A stretch of DNA of 64,000 bases from Streptomyces aculeolatus (lineage in GTDB: Bacteria > Actinomycetota > Actinomycetes > Streptomycetales > Streptomycetaceae): positions 62,001 through 126,000 of the forward strand of contig NZ_JAINRD010000004.1 of the NCBI RefSeq assembly GCF_020400605.1, written 5' to 3'. The position numbers were made by a program, and so were the translations under genes. Below the pieces are notes generated by a model. That model ran no database searches and was not told the DNA's origin. It was given only the letters and a program-made list of their open reading frames with translations. Positions 51,559-63,901 of the stretch are shown piece by piece. Each line of letters starts with the position of its first letter. Position 1 is the first letter of the stretch.

Positions 51559-53877
51559 TCAGCGGGGGTTCTTCCACAGCCGTACGGCGCGGTCCTTGCG
51601 GTCGGCGCCCGCGATCAGCTTCCCGTCCGGGCTGAACGTCACCTCCTCGATCAGGCCCTTGCCCTTCCCGTCCTCCTCGCCGCTCACCAGCCGCGCGCTC
51701 GGCTTGCCCCGGGCCACGTTCCACAGCAGCACGCCGCCGCCGCTCTCCGAGGTGGTGGCGAGCGTCTTCCCGTCGGGGCTGAACTCCAGGTCGGCGACGG
51801 TGGTGAGGTAGTCGTCGCGCAGGGTCCGCTTCTTCCCGCCGGGCAGGTCCCACAGCCGGATCCCGCCGTCGGCGAAGCCGACCGCGAGGGTTTCGCCGTC
51901 CGGGCTGTACGCCACGGCCGTCGCCTCCCGGGGCTGGTCGAGGACCTTCGCCGGGTCGTCCTGGCCGTACGGCTCCGGGTCGCGGCCGGCGACGTCCCAT
52001 ATCAGGGTCGTGTCGTCGCGGGCGTAACTGGCCTCGGAGTCGTCGCCCGCGGATGCCAGCGCCTTGCCGTCCGGGCTGAAGGCGACGGCGGTGACGTCCA
52101 TGTCGTGGTCGAAGTACGCGGCGACGTCGTCGCCGCGCTCGGCGGGGTCGAACAGGTACACCGAGCCCGTCCTGCTGCCGATCGCCAGCAGCTTGCCGTC
52201 GGGGGCGAACGCCACGTTCTCGCCGCCCATGTGCAGGTAGTTGAGCCACCGCCGCCCCGCCACGTCGTACAGGCCGGTCCCGCCGGTGGCGGTGCCGGTG
52301 GCGAGCAGCTTGCCGTCGGGGCTGAACTCGACGTCGGCCACCCCGGGCACGAGGTTGCTGACGGTGTTCTTCTGGGTGACGGTGTCGCTCTGCTTGCGGC
52401 TTGCGACGTCCCAGAACCGGATCTTGCCGTCGTCGCCGCCGGTGACAAGCGTCCTGCCGTCGGGGCTGAAGTCGATGCCGGCGGGGCCCGGGGCGCGGGC
52501 GGGGAAGGCGAGGCTGCCGGTGGGCTCGTACGACCCGTACGGCGAACTCGGCTGCTGCTTCCGGTCGGAGCCGGACGAGGGCAGGAAGACGGCGACGAGG
52601 ACGATGACGAGGATGACGGCCCCGACCCCGCCGAACAGCAGGGCCAGGGACGCGGGGCCGCCGCGCGCGGCGGTGTCCGGGGGCGGGGGCACGGCCGGGC
52701 CGCCGGCGGTGACGGTCCGGGCGTACGCGTCCGGGGCGGGCGCCGCGGGGGCGCCGGGCGCGGCCGGAGGGCCGGGCGCAGGGGCGGCGGCGGTGCGGGT
52801 GGCGAGGTCGGGCGAGCCGGGTGCGGCGGGTGCGCCGGGCCCGCCGGGGACCGTGCGCCCGGCGGTGGCGCCGGGCGCGGCCGGAGCCGTGGCCGCGGCG
52901 TCCGCCCGCCCCGGCCCTTCGGCCACCTCCGTGGCGGGGTGCGCGGGCTCCGGCGCCGGCGGCGCCACCACCGTCGCCGGATGCCCCCCGTCCGCGGCGG
53001 CCCCGCGGCACTGCTCGATGACCTCCGCGGGCGTCGGCCGCCGGTCCGGGTCCTTCGCCAGACAGGCGGCGGCGACGGCCCGTACCGGCTCCGGGCAGCC
53101 GTCGAGGTCGGGCTCCTGCTCCAGGATCCGGTAGACCACGCCGTGGTCCGTACCGCCGCCGAAGGCGTGCCCGCCGGTGACGGCGAAGTGGGCGATGCCG
53201 CCGAGGGCGAAGATGTCGCCGGCCTCGGTGACGGTCTGGCCCCGGATGTACTCGGGCGCCATGTAGGCGGGCGTGCCGGCGCGTACGCCGGTGGCGGTCA
53301 CGGCCGTCAGGTCCGCGGCCCGGGCGATGCCGAAGTCGATGACCTTGGGCCCGTCGGCGGTCAGCAGGATGTTGGACGGCTTGAGGTCGCGGTGGATGAC
53401 GTCGGCGGCGTGGATGGACTGCAGCGCCTCGGCGACCCTGGCGATCAGCGCGAGCGCCGCCGCGGCCGGCAGCGGCCCGCTCTCGGCGACCGCCTGCTGG
53501 AGGGAGGGCCCGGGCACGTACGCGGTGGCGAGCCAGGGCTCGTCGGCGCGGAGGTCGGCGTCGACGACCGGCACGGTGTAGAGGCCCTGCACCCGCCGGG
53601 CGGCGGCGACCTCCTGCGCGAACCGCTTGCGGAACGCGGCGTCGCCCGCGTACTCGCGGTGGACGACCTTGACCGCCACGGCGCTGCCCGCCGGCGTCCG
53701 CGCCAGGTACACGCGGCCCATCCCGCCGGCGCCGAGCACCGCCTCCAGCCGGTACGGGCCGGTCTCGGCGGGGTCGCCGGCCCCCAGCGGCCGGAGCGGC
53801 GGCGGGGCCGTGGGCCACCCCGGCTCCCCCGCGCGGGCCCGCGGCACGGCCGGCCGGCCGTCGTCCGGTCCGGACAT
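51559..53877 (-). CDS. Transmembrane serine/threonine protein kinase with WD40-repeat C-terminus
   Basis: A 772-residue protein; ATG 53875-53877 follows AGGGGGACC. Kinase domain about 45-300: LGAGGMGRVYLA (P-loop), VAVKVVH (Lys), VIHRDLKPSN (catalytic loop), VIDFGIA, and GTPAYMAPEYI. A Pro/Ala-rich linker (about 300-410) leads to one membrane helix, LALLFGGVGAVILVIVLVAVFL (near 415). The outer part has about seven WD40-like repeats of the FSPDGKxLAxGxxDG-WD type. The kinase is inside, and the propeller is expected outside as sensor or scaffold. It ends 16 nt from the convergent PhoX-like gene. Confidence 0.92.
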   Translation of the reverse strand: MSGPDDGRPAVPRARAGEPGWPTAPPPLRPLGAGDPAETGPYRLEAVLGAGGMGRVYLARTPAGSAVAVKVVHREYAGDAAFRKRFAQEVAAARRVQGLYTVPVVDADLRADEPWLATAYVPGPSLQQAVAESGPLPAAAALALIARVAEALQSIHAADVIHRDLKPSNILLTADGPKVIDFGIARAADLTAVTATGVRAGTPAYMAPEYIRGQTVTEAGDIFALGGIAHFAVTGGHAFGGGTDHGVVYRILEQEPDLDGCPEPVRAVAAACLAKDPDRRPTPAEVIEQCRGAAADGGHPATVVAPPAPEPAHPATEVAEGPGRADAAATAPAAPGATAGRTVPGGPGAPAAPGSPDLATRTAAAPAPGPPAAPGAPAAPAPDAYARTVTAGGPAVPPPPDTAARGGPASLALLFGGVGAVILVIVLVAVFLPSSGSDRKQQPSSPYGSYEPTGSLAFPARAPGPAGIDFSPDGRTLVTGGDDGKIRFWDVASRKQSDTVTQKNTVSNLVPGVADVEFSPDGKLLATGTATGGTGLYDVAGRRWLNYLHMGGENVAFAPDGKLLAIGSRTGSVYLFDPAERGDDVAAYFDHDMDVTAVAFSPDGKALASAGDDSEASYARDDTTLIWDVAGRDPEPYGQDDPAKVLDQPREATAVAYSPDGETLAVGFADGGIRLWDLPGGKKRTLRDDYLTTVADLEFSPDGKTLATTSESGGGVLLWNVARGKPSARLVSGEEDGKGKGLIEEVTFSPDGKLIAGADRKDRAVRLWKNPR

Positions 53878-54150
53878 GGTCCCCCTCACCCCCCGGCGGC
53901 CTCCCGACCGCCTCGCCTGCTCCCGGACCGCGGCCCCGCGGCCCCCTTAGGCCCTGTCTGACGCGAGCGACAGCGTAACGAACCCGTGTGCGCCCGACAT
54001 CAGCGCCGACGGCCGGCGCCGTCCCGTTCGACAGGCGGGCGGAATCCACCGCGTATACCGTGATCGGGGGATGTCCGTTTCGCGGGGCCCGACGGCCCGT
54101 GCGCGCGACCGCTCCGGACGGGCTGTCGCATGCTCGACGGAAGGTGGTCC

Positions 54151-54894
54151 ATGAAGATCGCAGTCATCGGCGGCACCGGCCTGATCGGGTCGCAGGTCGT
54201 CGAGAAGCTCGCCGCCGCCGGACACGAGGCCGTGCCGCACGCGCTGTCCACGGGCGTCGACGTGCTCACCGGCGAGGGCCTGGCGCAGGCGGTGGCCGGC
54301 GCCGAGACCGTCCTCAACCTGACGAACTCACCGACCTTCGACGACGCCTCCCCGGCGTTCTTCCGGACCTCGATGGACAACATCCTGGCCGAGAGCAGCG
54401 AGGCCGGGGTGGGGCACGCCGTCATCCTGTCGATCGTCGGCGTCGACCTCGTGCCCGACCTGGACTACTACCGGGCCAAGACGCTCCAGGAGGACATCCT
54501 CAAGGCCGGCCCGATCCCGTACTCCGTCGTCCGCGCGACGCAGTTCATGGAGTTCATGCAGCCGACCCTGGCCATGACCACCGAGGGGGCCACCGTCCGC
54601 CTCCCGTCCACCCCGGTCCAGCCGATCGCCGCCCGGGACGTCGCCGACGCGGTCGCCGGCGTCGCCGCCGGCGCGCCCCTGAACGGCACCCTGAACATCG
54701 CGGGCCCGGACGTCCTGCCCCTCGACGAACTCGGCCGGATCACGCTGGCGGCCCACCCGGACGGGCGCGCGGTGGTCACCGACGAGACCGCCGGGATGTT
54801 CGCCGCGGCCCCGGACGAAGCCCTCCTCGCCCCACCCGACGCCCGCATCGCCCCCACCCGCTACCGCGACTGGCTCACCTGGCCGCAGGGGTGA
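54151..54894 (+). CDS. NmrA-type NAD(P)-binding reductase / atypical SDR
   Basis: A 247-residue protein. ATG 54151 is used (GGAAGGTGG just upstream) instead of an ATG 21 nt earlier, because the Rossmann motif KIAVIGGTGLIGSQVVEKLAAAG then starts at residue 2. It continues AVAGAETVLNLTNSPTFDD, GVGHAVILSIVGVDLVPDLDYYRAK, YSVVRATQFMEFM and RDVADAVAGVAAGAPLNGTLNIAGPDVLPLDELG. The YYRAK motif supplies the Tyr-x-x-Lys of atypical SDRs. The substrate is unknown; relatives act as quinone reductases or redox sensors. Confidence 0.85.
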   Translation: MKIAVIGGTGLIGSQVVEKLAAAGHEAVPHALSTGVDVLTGEGLAQAVAGAETVLNLTNSPTFDDASPAFFRTSMDNILAESSEAGVGHAVILSIVGVDLVPDLDYYRAKTLQEDILKAGPIPYSVVRATQFMEFMQPTLAMTTEGATVRLPSTPVQPIAARDVADAVAGVAAGAPLNGTLNIAGPDVLPLDELGRITLAAHPDGRAVVTDETAGMFAAAPDEALLAPPDARIAPTRYRDWLTWPQG

Positions 54895-54981
54895 GGGGCG
54901 GCGCCCCCGCACGGGCGCCGCCCCTCCGGACCGGTCTGCCGTCGGGTGAGGGTCAGGGCAACGCCGACGGTGGCCGGGGGT

Positions 54982-57924
<2,943 letters not shown>

Positions 57925-58229
57925 GGGATCGACTCCTCGTGTGGGACCCCTGGCGGGGGGAGCTGCCCTGACGGCGAGGAACATACCCAGATCGAAGGCT
58001 CCAGGGGATGAGGCGTAGACGATCACGAGGGGGGTCGGCCCTCACACCTGGGATCCTGCCGGCGACCGGGAGCCGCGCCCCTTCTTCACTTCTCTTAACG
58101 ACGATCCCGGACCGGCGGGCATCGGCAAGCCGGGCGGGTCATCCGCGTTACGGAACGCAGTTGTGGCTTCGAGAGGTGAAGGGATGCGGGTGGCACTCAG
58201 TGCCGCGCATACGAGAGATAGCGTCCACA

Positions 58230-58250
58230 TTTGAGCGCTCGTTTGAGCGC
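58230..58250. repeat. Direct repeat TTTGAGCGC x2 with internal palindromes
   Basis: TTTGAGCGC occurs at 58230-58238 and 58242-58250, 12 bp apart. The pair also forms GCGCTC-N4-GAGCGC. It lies in the 564-nt divergent gap between ppdK and the glucosidase gene and may be a regulator site. The rest of that gap shows no RNA or ORF with coding character. Confidence 0.4.
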
Positions 58251-58349
58251 AAGGCGTATCAAGCGTGGGGAGAATCACGCGATCGGGTGCGGGAAATCTC
58301 ACGATGTGGACAGGACGGGTGCCCGGACGCGGTACGAGTCGGCCGGAAC

Positions 58350-58374
58350 CGGGAGCACGCGGGCCGTGCTCCCG
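58350..58374 (+). terminator. Hairpin upstream of the debranching-type glucosidase gene
   Basis: A perfect 10-bp stem, CGGGAGCACG with CGTGCTCCCG, and a 5-nt loop lie 114 nt before the start codon. No gene ends here, so it may be a leader hairpin or attenuator in the glucosidase 5' region. Confidence 0.4.
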
Positions 58375-58488
58375 CAACGTGCGTGTGTGCGCCCCCGGTT
58401 CTGCTTGTCGACCCGACAGCAGCGCGCTAGTTTTGCGTGCCAACCAGACGTAATGACGCGATGACACCTCGCTGAGGGAGGCGCTCGC

Positions 58489-60504
58489 ATGAGCGGCGCG
58501 GAACACCGGCTTCTCTTCCACGGCGGGGCGTTCGCCGCGGTGACCCGCTCCGGGGACGTCACCGGGGCGCGGGAGGCCCGGCCGGACGGCTTCTTCCTCG
58601 GGGACACCCGGCATCTGAGCCGCTGGCAGCTGACGGTGGACGGCGCGGTCCCGACCCTGCTGGCCGCGGACCCGGCCGCCACCGGGCCGGCCGCGGCGCG
58701 GGCCGTCCTCGTACCTCCCACGGACCGCGACGAGCCGCCGCCGCACACGGTCTTCCGCGAGCAGCACGTCGCGGGCGGCGCGCTGGTCGACACCCTGCGC
58801 ATCACCGGCAACCGCGCCGAGCCCGAGAAGCTGTGGCTCGCGCTGACGGTCGACGCGGACTTCGCGGACCAGTTCGAGTTACGGGCCGACCACCGCGTCT
58901 ACGGCAAGCCGCACGCGGTACGGGCCCGGGAAGTGCTCCCGGCGGGGGTGGAGTTCCGCTACCGCCGCGGCGCGTGGCGGGCCCGCACGACGGTCACGGC
59001 GGAACCGCCGCCGGACGCGGTGGAGGAGACGGGCAGCGGCGCACGGCGCCTGGTGTGGCACCTGAAGCTGGCGCCGCACGAGACCACGGAACTGACACTC
59101 CGTGCCGCGGCAGCGTCGGGGACGGAGGAGGCCGACCCGGCGCCCGGAGCACCCGGGGCGTCCGGAGCGCCGTCGGCGTCCGGAGCACCCGCGGCCGGGC
59201 CCGCCGCGGGGCGGAACGGCACCCCCCGGCCCCGTACGGCCGCATCCCCCGGCGCACCCCCCGCCGCCGGGACGGCATCCACCCCCTCCGCCGCCGCCCC
59301 GCCCGACCTCGCCCGGGCCGCGGAGCAGGGCCTCGCCGACCTCGACGGGCTCCTCATCCCCGCCGCCGGACCCGGCGGCGAGGAGGTGCGGGTGCCGGCG
59401 GCCGGGGTGCCGTGGTTCCTGGCGCTCGTCGGCCGGCACGCGCTCGTCGCGTCGCTGTTCGCGCTGCACCACCGCCCGGCGCTCGCCCGCGACACGCTCC
59501 TCGCGCTCGCCGCCACCCAGGCCGGCGAGGCGGACGGCGAACCGGGGAAGATCGTGCACGAGGTGCGCCACGGCGAGCTGGCCCACTTCGGCCAGGTGCC
59601 GTACGGGCGCTACTACGGGGCCGTGGACACCACCCCGCTGTTCCTCGTCCTCCTCGGCGCGCTCACCGAGCACACCGGCGACGACGGGCCCGCCCGCCGC
59701 CTGGAGCCGCAGGCCCGCGCCGCCGTCGAGTGGATGTTCCGCGACGGCGGCCTCGCCGACTCCGGCTACCTGCGCTGCCGCCCCGACGACGGCGCCCCGG
59801 CCGGCCAGAGCTGGCGCGACTCCCCCGGCGCCCTGTGCGCCGCCGACGGCACCCGCGCCACCGGCACCCTCGCGCCCGCCGCGCCCCAGGGCTACGCCCA
59901 CGCCGCCCTCACCCACACCGCCCGCCTCGCCGCCACCGCCTGGGCCGACCCGGCGCTCGCCGACCGCCTCACCGCCGCCGCCGACGGCCTGCGCACCCGC
60001 TTCCTCGCCGACTTCTGGCTCCCCGGCCCCGACTTCCCCGCCCTGGCCCTGGACGGCGCGGGCCGCCCCGCCGACGCGCTGTCCTCCGACGCCGGGCACC
60101 TGCTGTGGTCGGGGCTGCTGGACGCCGACCGGGCGCGCTGGGTGGGCCGGCGGCTGCTGGAGCCGGACTTCTTCTCGGGCTGGGGGGTGCGGACCGTTGC
60201 GGCGGAGCAGGGGGCGTACCACCCGATGGCGTACCACCGCGGCGGCGTCTGGCCCCACGACAACGCGATCCTGGCCCTGGGCCTGGCCCGCTACGGCCTG
60301 CACGAGGAGGCCCGTACGGTGGTGGCGGCCCTCACCGACCTGGCGGCCCGCACCGCGCACCGCCTCCCGGAAGCCGTCGCCGGCTACCCCCGCACCGCCC
60401 AGCCCACCCCGATCCCGGTCCCCCACGCGGCCACCCCCCAGTCCTGGTCGGCGACCACGCCCCTGGCCCTGCTCACCGCACTCGCCGCCGCGGACAGCCC
60501 TTAG
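58489..60504 (+). CDS. Glycogen-debranching-type amylo-alpha-1,6-glucosidase
   Basis: A 671-residue protein with GAGGGAGG upstream of ATG 58489. The N-terminal glycogen-debranching domain (about 1-200) reads HGGAFAAVTRSGDV, ARPDGFFLGDTRHLSRWQLTVDG and LVDTLRITGN. An Ala/Pro-rich insertion (about 205-275) follows, then an alpha/alpha-toroid: AAGVPWFLALVGRHALVAS, GKIVHEVRHGELAHFGQVPYGRYYGAVDTTPLFLVLLG, and RTVAAEQGAYHPMAYHRGGVWPHDNAILALGLARYGLHEEA. The GxxYHRGxVWPHD motif carries the catalytic acid residues of the GH63/GH133-like family. It probably trims alpha-glucan branches in glycogen or trehalose metabolism. It converges with the downstream gene, overlapping by 4 nt. Confidence 0.85.
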   Translation: MSGAEHRLLFHGGAFAAVTRSGDVTGAREARPDGFFLGDTRHLSRWQLTVDGAVPTLLAADPAATGPAAARAVLVPPTDRDEPPPHTVFREQHVAGGALVDTLRITGNRAEPEKLWLALTVDADFADQFELRADHRVYGKPHAVRAREVLPAGVEFRYRRGAWRARTTVTAEPPPDAVEETGSGARRLVWHLKLAPHETTELTLRAAAASGTEEADPAPGAPGASGAPSASGAPAAGPAAGRNGTPRPRTAASPGAPPAAGTASTPSAAAPPDLARAAEQGLADLDGLLIPAAGPGGEEVRVPAAGVPWFLALVGRHALVASLFALHHRPALARDTLLALAATQAGEADGEPGKIVHEVRHGELAHFGQVPYGRYYGAVDTTPLFLVLLGALTEHTGDDGPARRLEPQARAAVEWMFRDGGLADSGYLRCRPDDGAPAGQSWRDSPGALCAADGTRATGTLAPAAPQGYAHAALTHTARLAATAWADPALADRLTAAADGLRTRFLADFWLPGPDFPALALDGAGRPADALSSDAGHLLWSGLLDADRARWVGRRLLEPDFFSGWGVRTVAAEQGAYHPMAYHRGGVWPHDNAILALGLARYGLHEEARTVVAALTDLAARTAHRLPEAVAGYPRTAQPTPIPVPHAATPQSWSATTPLALLTALAAADSP

Positions 60505-63152
60505 GGTCTGTCGCCGCCGGGGGCGTCGACGGGGGGCCGCTCGATGAGGATCATCGGGTCGCTCCCCTTGAGCTGCTGCCAGATCGTCACCAGCGCCACG
60601 AGCTGGGCCACGAGGAACGCCACCTGGACCGACGCCGTGCGCCACTGGTACACGGACAGCAGCAGGCCGGCCCTGCTGGGCCAGTAGCGCCTTTCGCCGC
60701 GGAAGGTGTCGATGTCCATGGCCACCCCGGTCAGGGTGAGGACGAGCAGCGTGAGGCTCAGTTCGAGCGGCCAGGTGCCGAAGGGCTGGTCGACGGCCTC
60801 GTTGCCGGCCCACTGCACCAGCACCGGGACGGCGTAGGCGAGGGCGAGCCCGGACGCGCGGGCGGGGCCGCGGCGGCCGGGCAGCACGCGCCACAGCGCG
60901 CCCAGCGTGAACCCGGCGCCCACCCACAGGAGTTCCAGGGAGACGGCGGACGCCAGGGTGTCGGCGAAGCCGAAGCGCTGGAGGAAGGTGTCGTCCCACC
61001 GGATGCCGCGGACGCGGTCGGCCCAGGTGAGTATCGCCACCGCGGGCACCGAGATCAGCGCGGCGAAGTACGCTCCCCGGCACGCGTTGCCCCACGTGGT
61101 GCTCCGCGGCCCCCAGGCCAGGACCAGTTCCACCGGGCCGACGGACGGCGGCAGGCGTATCCACGTGTGCGGCAGGCCGGGCGGCGGGGCGGGGTGCGGG
61201 AGCCGGTGCAGCCGGTCCAGCTCGTTCTCCAGCTGCGAGCGGTCCTCCTCCTGCTGCCCCTGCTCCAGCCGGCGCAGCAGGGCGTGCAGTTCGCGGTGGC
61301 GCCGCGCCGCCTTGAGCAGGTACCGCCGGTCGGACTCCCCCGTCACCTCGTGCAGCCGGTGGCCGGAGGGCAGCCTGCGGTGCAGGACCGCGCGCCTGCC
61401 GCCGAAGGCGAGCAGAGCGGTCAGCGTGAGCCAGAGCGCCAGCAGGGGCAGCACCGGCAGGGGGACGCCCGCGTACCAGCCGACGACGGGCGCGACGCAG
61501 ACGACGAAGAACACCTTGAGGGCCAGCAGCTCCGCCGGCGGCGGGAGAGCGGCCTCCGGGCCGCCCGCGGTGCCCGGGGCCGGCGCCCGAGCCGCCGCCC
61601 GGGCACGGGCGCGCAGGACGGCGAGGAGCGCCAGGGACGGGGCCCACCACCAGAAGTAGGTGCCGTGGAACCAGTCCAGCCAGTCGGAGGGGAAGTAGCG
61701 CGTCTCGTTGAACAGGGTCGCCATGTGCCACAGGCCGTACATCGCGTCCGCGTTGCGTCTGCTGAGCCAGCTCTGGTCCTCCCACAGGTTCTGCGCGGCC
61801 CACACGCCCGCCGCGGGCGCCGCCGACGCCACGACGGCCGCCGCGATCAGCACGTACGGCGAGAGGCGGCCGCGCGGCCGTCCGGGCACCGGGGCGCCCG
61901 CGGCGCGCCACACCCGCAGCAGTGACGCGGCGGCGCCCACCAGCCAGACGAACACCAGGCACGCGCAGGCCGCGGCGAACGCGACCATGCCCCCGTTCTC
62001 CCGGAACCACTGCACCTCCCCCGGGTTGTTCTCCCAGTCGAGCCACAACCCGGCGGGCAGCGCGAACCACTCCGGGCGGGACACCACGGCGACCACGTAT
62101 CCGGCGGCGGGGACGACGAGGGCGGCGGCGGCCCGTCCCGGTCTGCCGAAGGCGCACAGCGCCAGCCCGGTGAGCAGGACGAGCCCCGCATGGAGGTGGA
62201 TGCGGTGCTGGTCCGTCCAGAACAGCGCCGTGCCCTGGTTGGCGAAGTGCGCGAGCAGCGGGTCGTCGAAGTAGTGGACGACGGTGATCGCGAACGCCAG
62301 CCAGCCGACGACCAGCAGGTTGCGGCCCGTACGCGTCTCGGCCCCGGTGCGCGGCACGGCGGCCGGCGCGCGCCGCAGGGCGCGCGCCGTGTACAGCAGG
62401 AGGCCGAGGAACGCCGCGTCGAACAGCAGCCAGGCCAGCGGGTCGACGACGTACCAGGGGTGCCCGCTCCACCGGGCCGCCCACGCCTTGGCGGCCGGCG
62501 GCTGGAGGGTGACCCGTACGTCCGGGGGCCTGCCTCCCGCCTCCTCCCGCGTCCAGGTCAGCTCGGTCGCGGTGCCGGTGGCCGGCAGCGAGGACATGCT
62601 CCGCGCGGGCCGCCCGCCCAGATCGACGGTCACCTCCTGCCACCAGGAGCGGTCCAGGGCGGGCGGACGCATCAGCTCCAGGTCCCACAGCCGCTCCCCG
62701 ACGGTGAGGCTCCAGGGCCCGAAGTGCCGCGTCTGCAGGCTGACGACCCAGGTGGTGACGCGCTGGTCGACCGTCACCCACCGCTTGCCGACGGCCACCT
62801 CCGGCGGCTCGGTCCGCCCCTCCGTGTCCCGGTACGGAAAGGGGTCGTCCGGGAAGCGCAGCAGGCAGCGCATCGCCGTCCGGTACGCCTCCGTGTCCCC
62901 GTTCAGCAGCAGGTCCGACGCCCGGGGCCAGGACTTCGGCACCTTCACCGTGAGCCGCCCGGTGGCCTTGGAGAAGTCCTCACCCCCGTGCTTGAAGTGC
63001 ACGGAGGCCGTGACGCGCGCCGCCCTCAACTGCTGGGTGCGGCATTCGTCGTCCGCCGCCCGGGCCGGCGCGTCCGGAACCGTGCACAGCAGCACGGTCG
63101 CGACCATGAGAAGAACAACGTGCCGCAACCCTCGCCCCAACGAGACCCCCAC
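60501..63152 (-). CDS. Large multi-spanning membrane protein, DUF6185-like
   Basis: An 883-residue protein. A signal-like first helix (GLRHVVLLMVATVLLCTVPD) leads to an extracytoplasmic domain of about 220 residues with two cysteines (DECRTQQL, MRCLLRFP), then a dozen or more hydrophobic helices, broken by a charged cytoplasmic stretch (about 620-665, RRHRELHALLRRLEQGQQEE with coiled-coil character). Notable motifs are WFRENGGMVAF, WWWAPSLALL and WGNACRGAYFAAL. I believe this is the Streptomyces DUF6185 family but could not check. The start is uncertain: GTG 63152 gives the longest frame but its ribosome site is poor. No function is known. Confidence 0.65.
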   Translation of the reverse strand: MGVSLGRGLRHVVLLMVATVLLCTVPDAPARAADDECRTQQLRAARVTASVHFKHGGEDFSKATGRLTVKVPKSWPRASDLLLNGDTEAYRTAMRCLLRFPDDPFPYRDTEGRTEPPEVAVGKRWVTVDQRVTTWVVSLQTRHFGPWSLTVGERLWDLELMRPPALDRSWWQEVTVDLGGRPARSMSSLPATGTATELTWTREEAGGRPPDVRVTLQPPAAKAWAARWSGHPWYVVDPLAWLLFDAAFLGLLLYTARALRRAPAAVPRTGAETRTGRNLLVVGWLAFAITVVHYFDDPLLAHFANQGTALFWTDQHRIHLHAGLVLLTGLALCAFGRPGRAAAALVVPAAGYVVAVVSRPEWFALPAGLWLDWENNPGEVQWFRENGGMVAFAAACACLVFVWLVGAAASLLRVWRAAGAPVPGRPRGRLSPYVLIAAAVVASAAPAAGVWAAQNLWEDQSWLSRRNADAMYGLWHMATLFNETRYFPSDWLDWFHGTYFWWWAPSLALLAVLRARARAAARAPAPGTAGGPEAALPPPAELLALKVFFVVCVAPVVGWYAGVPLPVLPLLALWLTLTALLAFGGRRAVLHRRLPSGHRLHEVTGESDRRYLLKAARRHRELHALLRRLEQGQQEEDRSQLENELDRLHRLPHPAPPPGLPHTWIRLPPSVGPVELVLAWGPRSTTWGNACRGAYFAALISVPAVAILTWADRVRGIRWDDTFLQRFGFADTLASAVSLELLWVGAGFTLGALWRVLPGRRGPARASGLALAYAVPVLVQWAGNEAVDQPFGTWPLELSLTLLVLTLTGVAMDIDTFRGERRYWPSRAGLLLSVYQWRTASVQVAFLVAQLVALVTIWQQLKGSDPMILIERPPVDAPGGDRP

Positions 63153-63318
63153 CCGTCCCGCACCGCCCCGACCACAGGTTTATACCCCGGCCGCACGGGC
63201 CACGCCCCCGAAATCCGCGCATGCGCCGAGGCGTGCGCGAGAACGACCGGCGCGTCGCGATGAGTTCCCGGGGCCCGGCCGGTCCTACCCTCGAACACCT
63301 TCACCAGGAGGACTTGTC

Positions 63319-63882
63319 ATGCGCAACGTGACCTACTCGATGTCCATGTCCCTCGACGGCTACGTCACCGGGCCCGACGGCGGCCTCGACTGGGGCGCTC
63401 CCAGCGAGGAGGTCTTCCGGTTCTCCATCGACGAGATCCGCGGGGTCGGCGTCCACGTCATGGGGCGGCGGCTGTACGAGACGATGCTGTACTGGGAGAC
63501 CGCCGCGCAGGACCCCGGACTCGGCGCGGCGGAGCGGGAGTGGACCACGCTGTGGAACCCGCTGCCCAAGGTGGTGTTCTCGCACACCCTGACGGCGGTG
63601 GAGGGCAGCGCCCGCCTGGCCTCCGGCGGCCTGGCCGAGGAGATCGGGCGGCTGCGGGAGGAGCCGGGCGAGGGCGACATCGCGATCGGCGGCGCGACGC
63701 TCGCCGCCGAGGCGGCGGCGCTCGGGCTCATCGACGAGTACCGGATCAGGGTGTGCCCGGTGCTGCTCGGCGGCGGCCTCCCGTTCTTCGACCGGCAGGA
63801 GCGCCGGGTGGACCTCGAACTCGTCGAGACCCGCACGTTCGACTCGGGCGTCGTCTTCCTCCGCCACCGCGTGCTGCGCTAG
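63319..63882 (+). CDS. Dihydrofolate reductase-fold protein (RibD C-terminal type)
   Basis: A 187-residue protein; AGGAGGA lies 5 nt before ATG 63319. It begins RNVTYSMSMSLDGYVTGPDGGLDWG, then HVMGRRLYETMLYWE, LPKVVFSHTLTAVEG, GDIAIGGATLAAEAAALGLIDEYRIRVCPVLLGGGLPFFD and FDSGVVFLRHRVL. This is the YwjB/RibD-C group of the DHFR superfamily, widespread in Streptomyces as stand-alone NADPH-dependent reductases of unknown substrate. The conserved SLDGY and LIDEYRI-x-x-xPVLLGGG motifs are intact. Confidence 0.88.
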   Translation: MRNVTYSMSMSLDGYVTGPDGGLDWGAPSEEVFRFSIDEIRGVGVHVMGRRLYETMLYWETAAQDPGLGAAEREWTTLWNPLPKVVFSHTLTAVEGSARLASGGLAEEIGRLREEPGEGDIAIGGATLAAEAAALGLIDEYRIRVCPVLLGGGLPFFDRQERRVDLELVETRTFDSGVVFLRHRVLR

Positions 63883-63901
63883 CCAGCCCCTGTCCTAGCT
63901 C

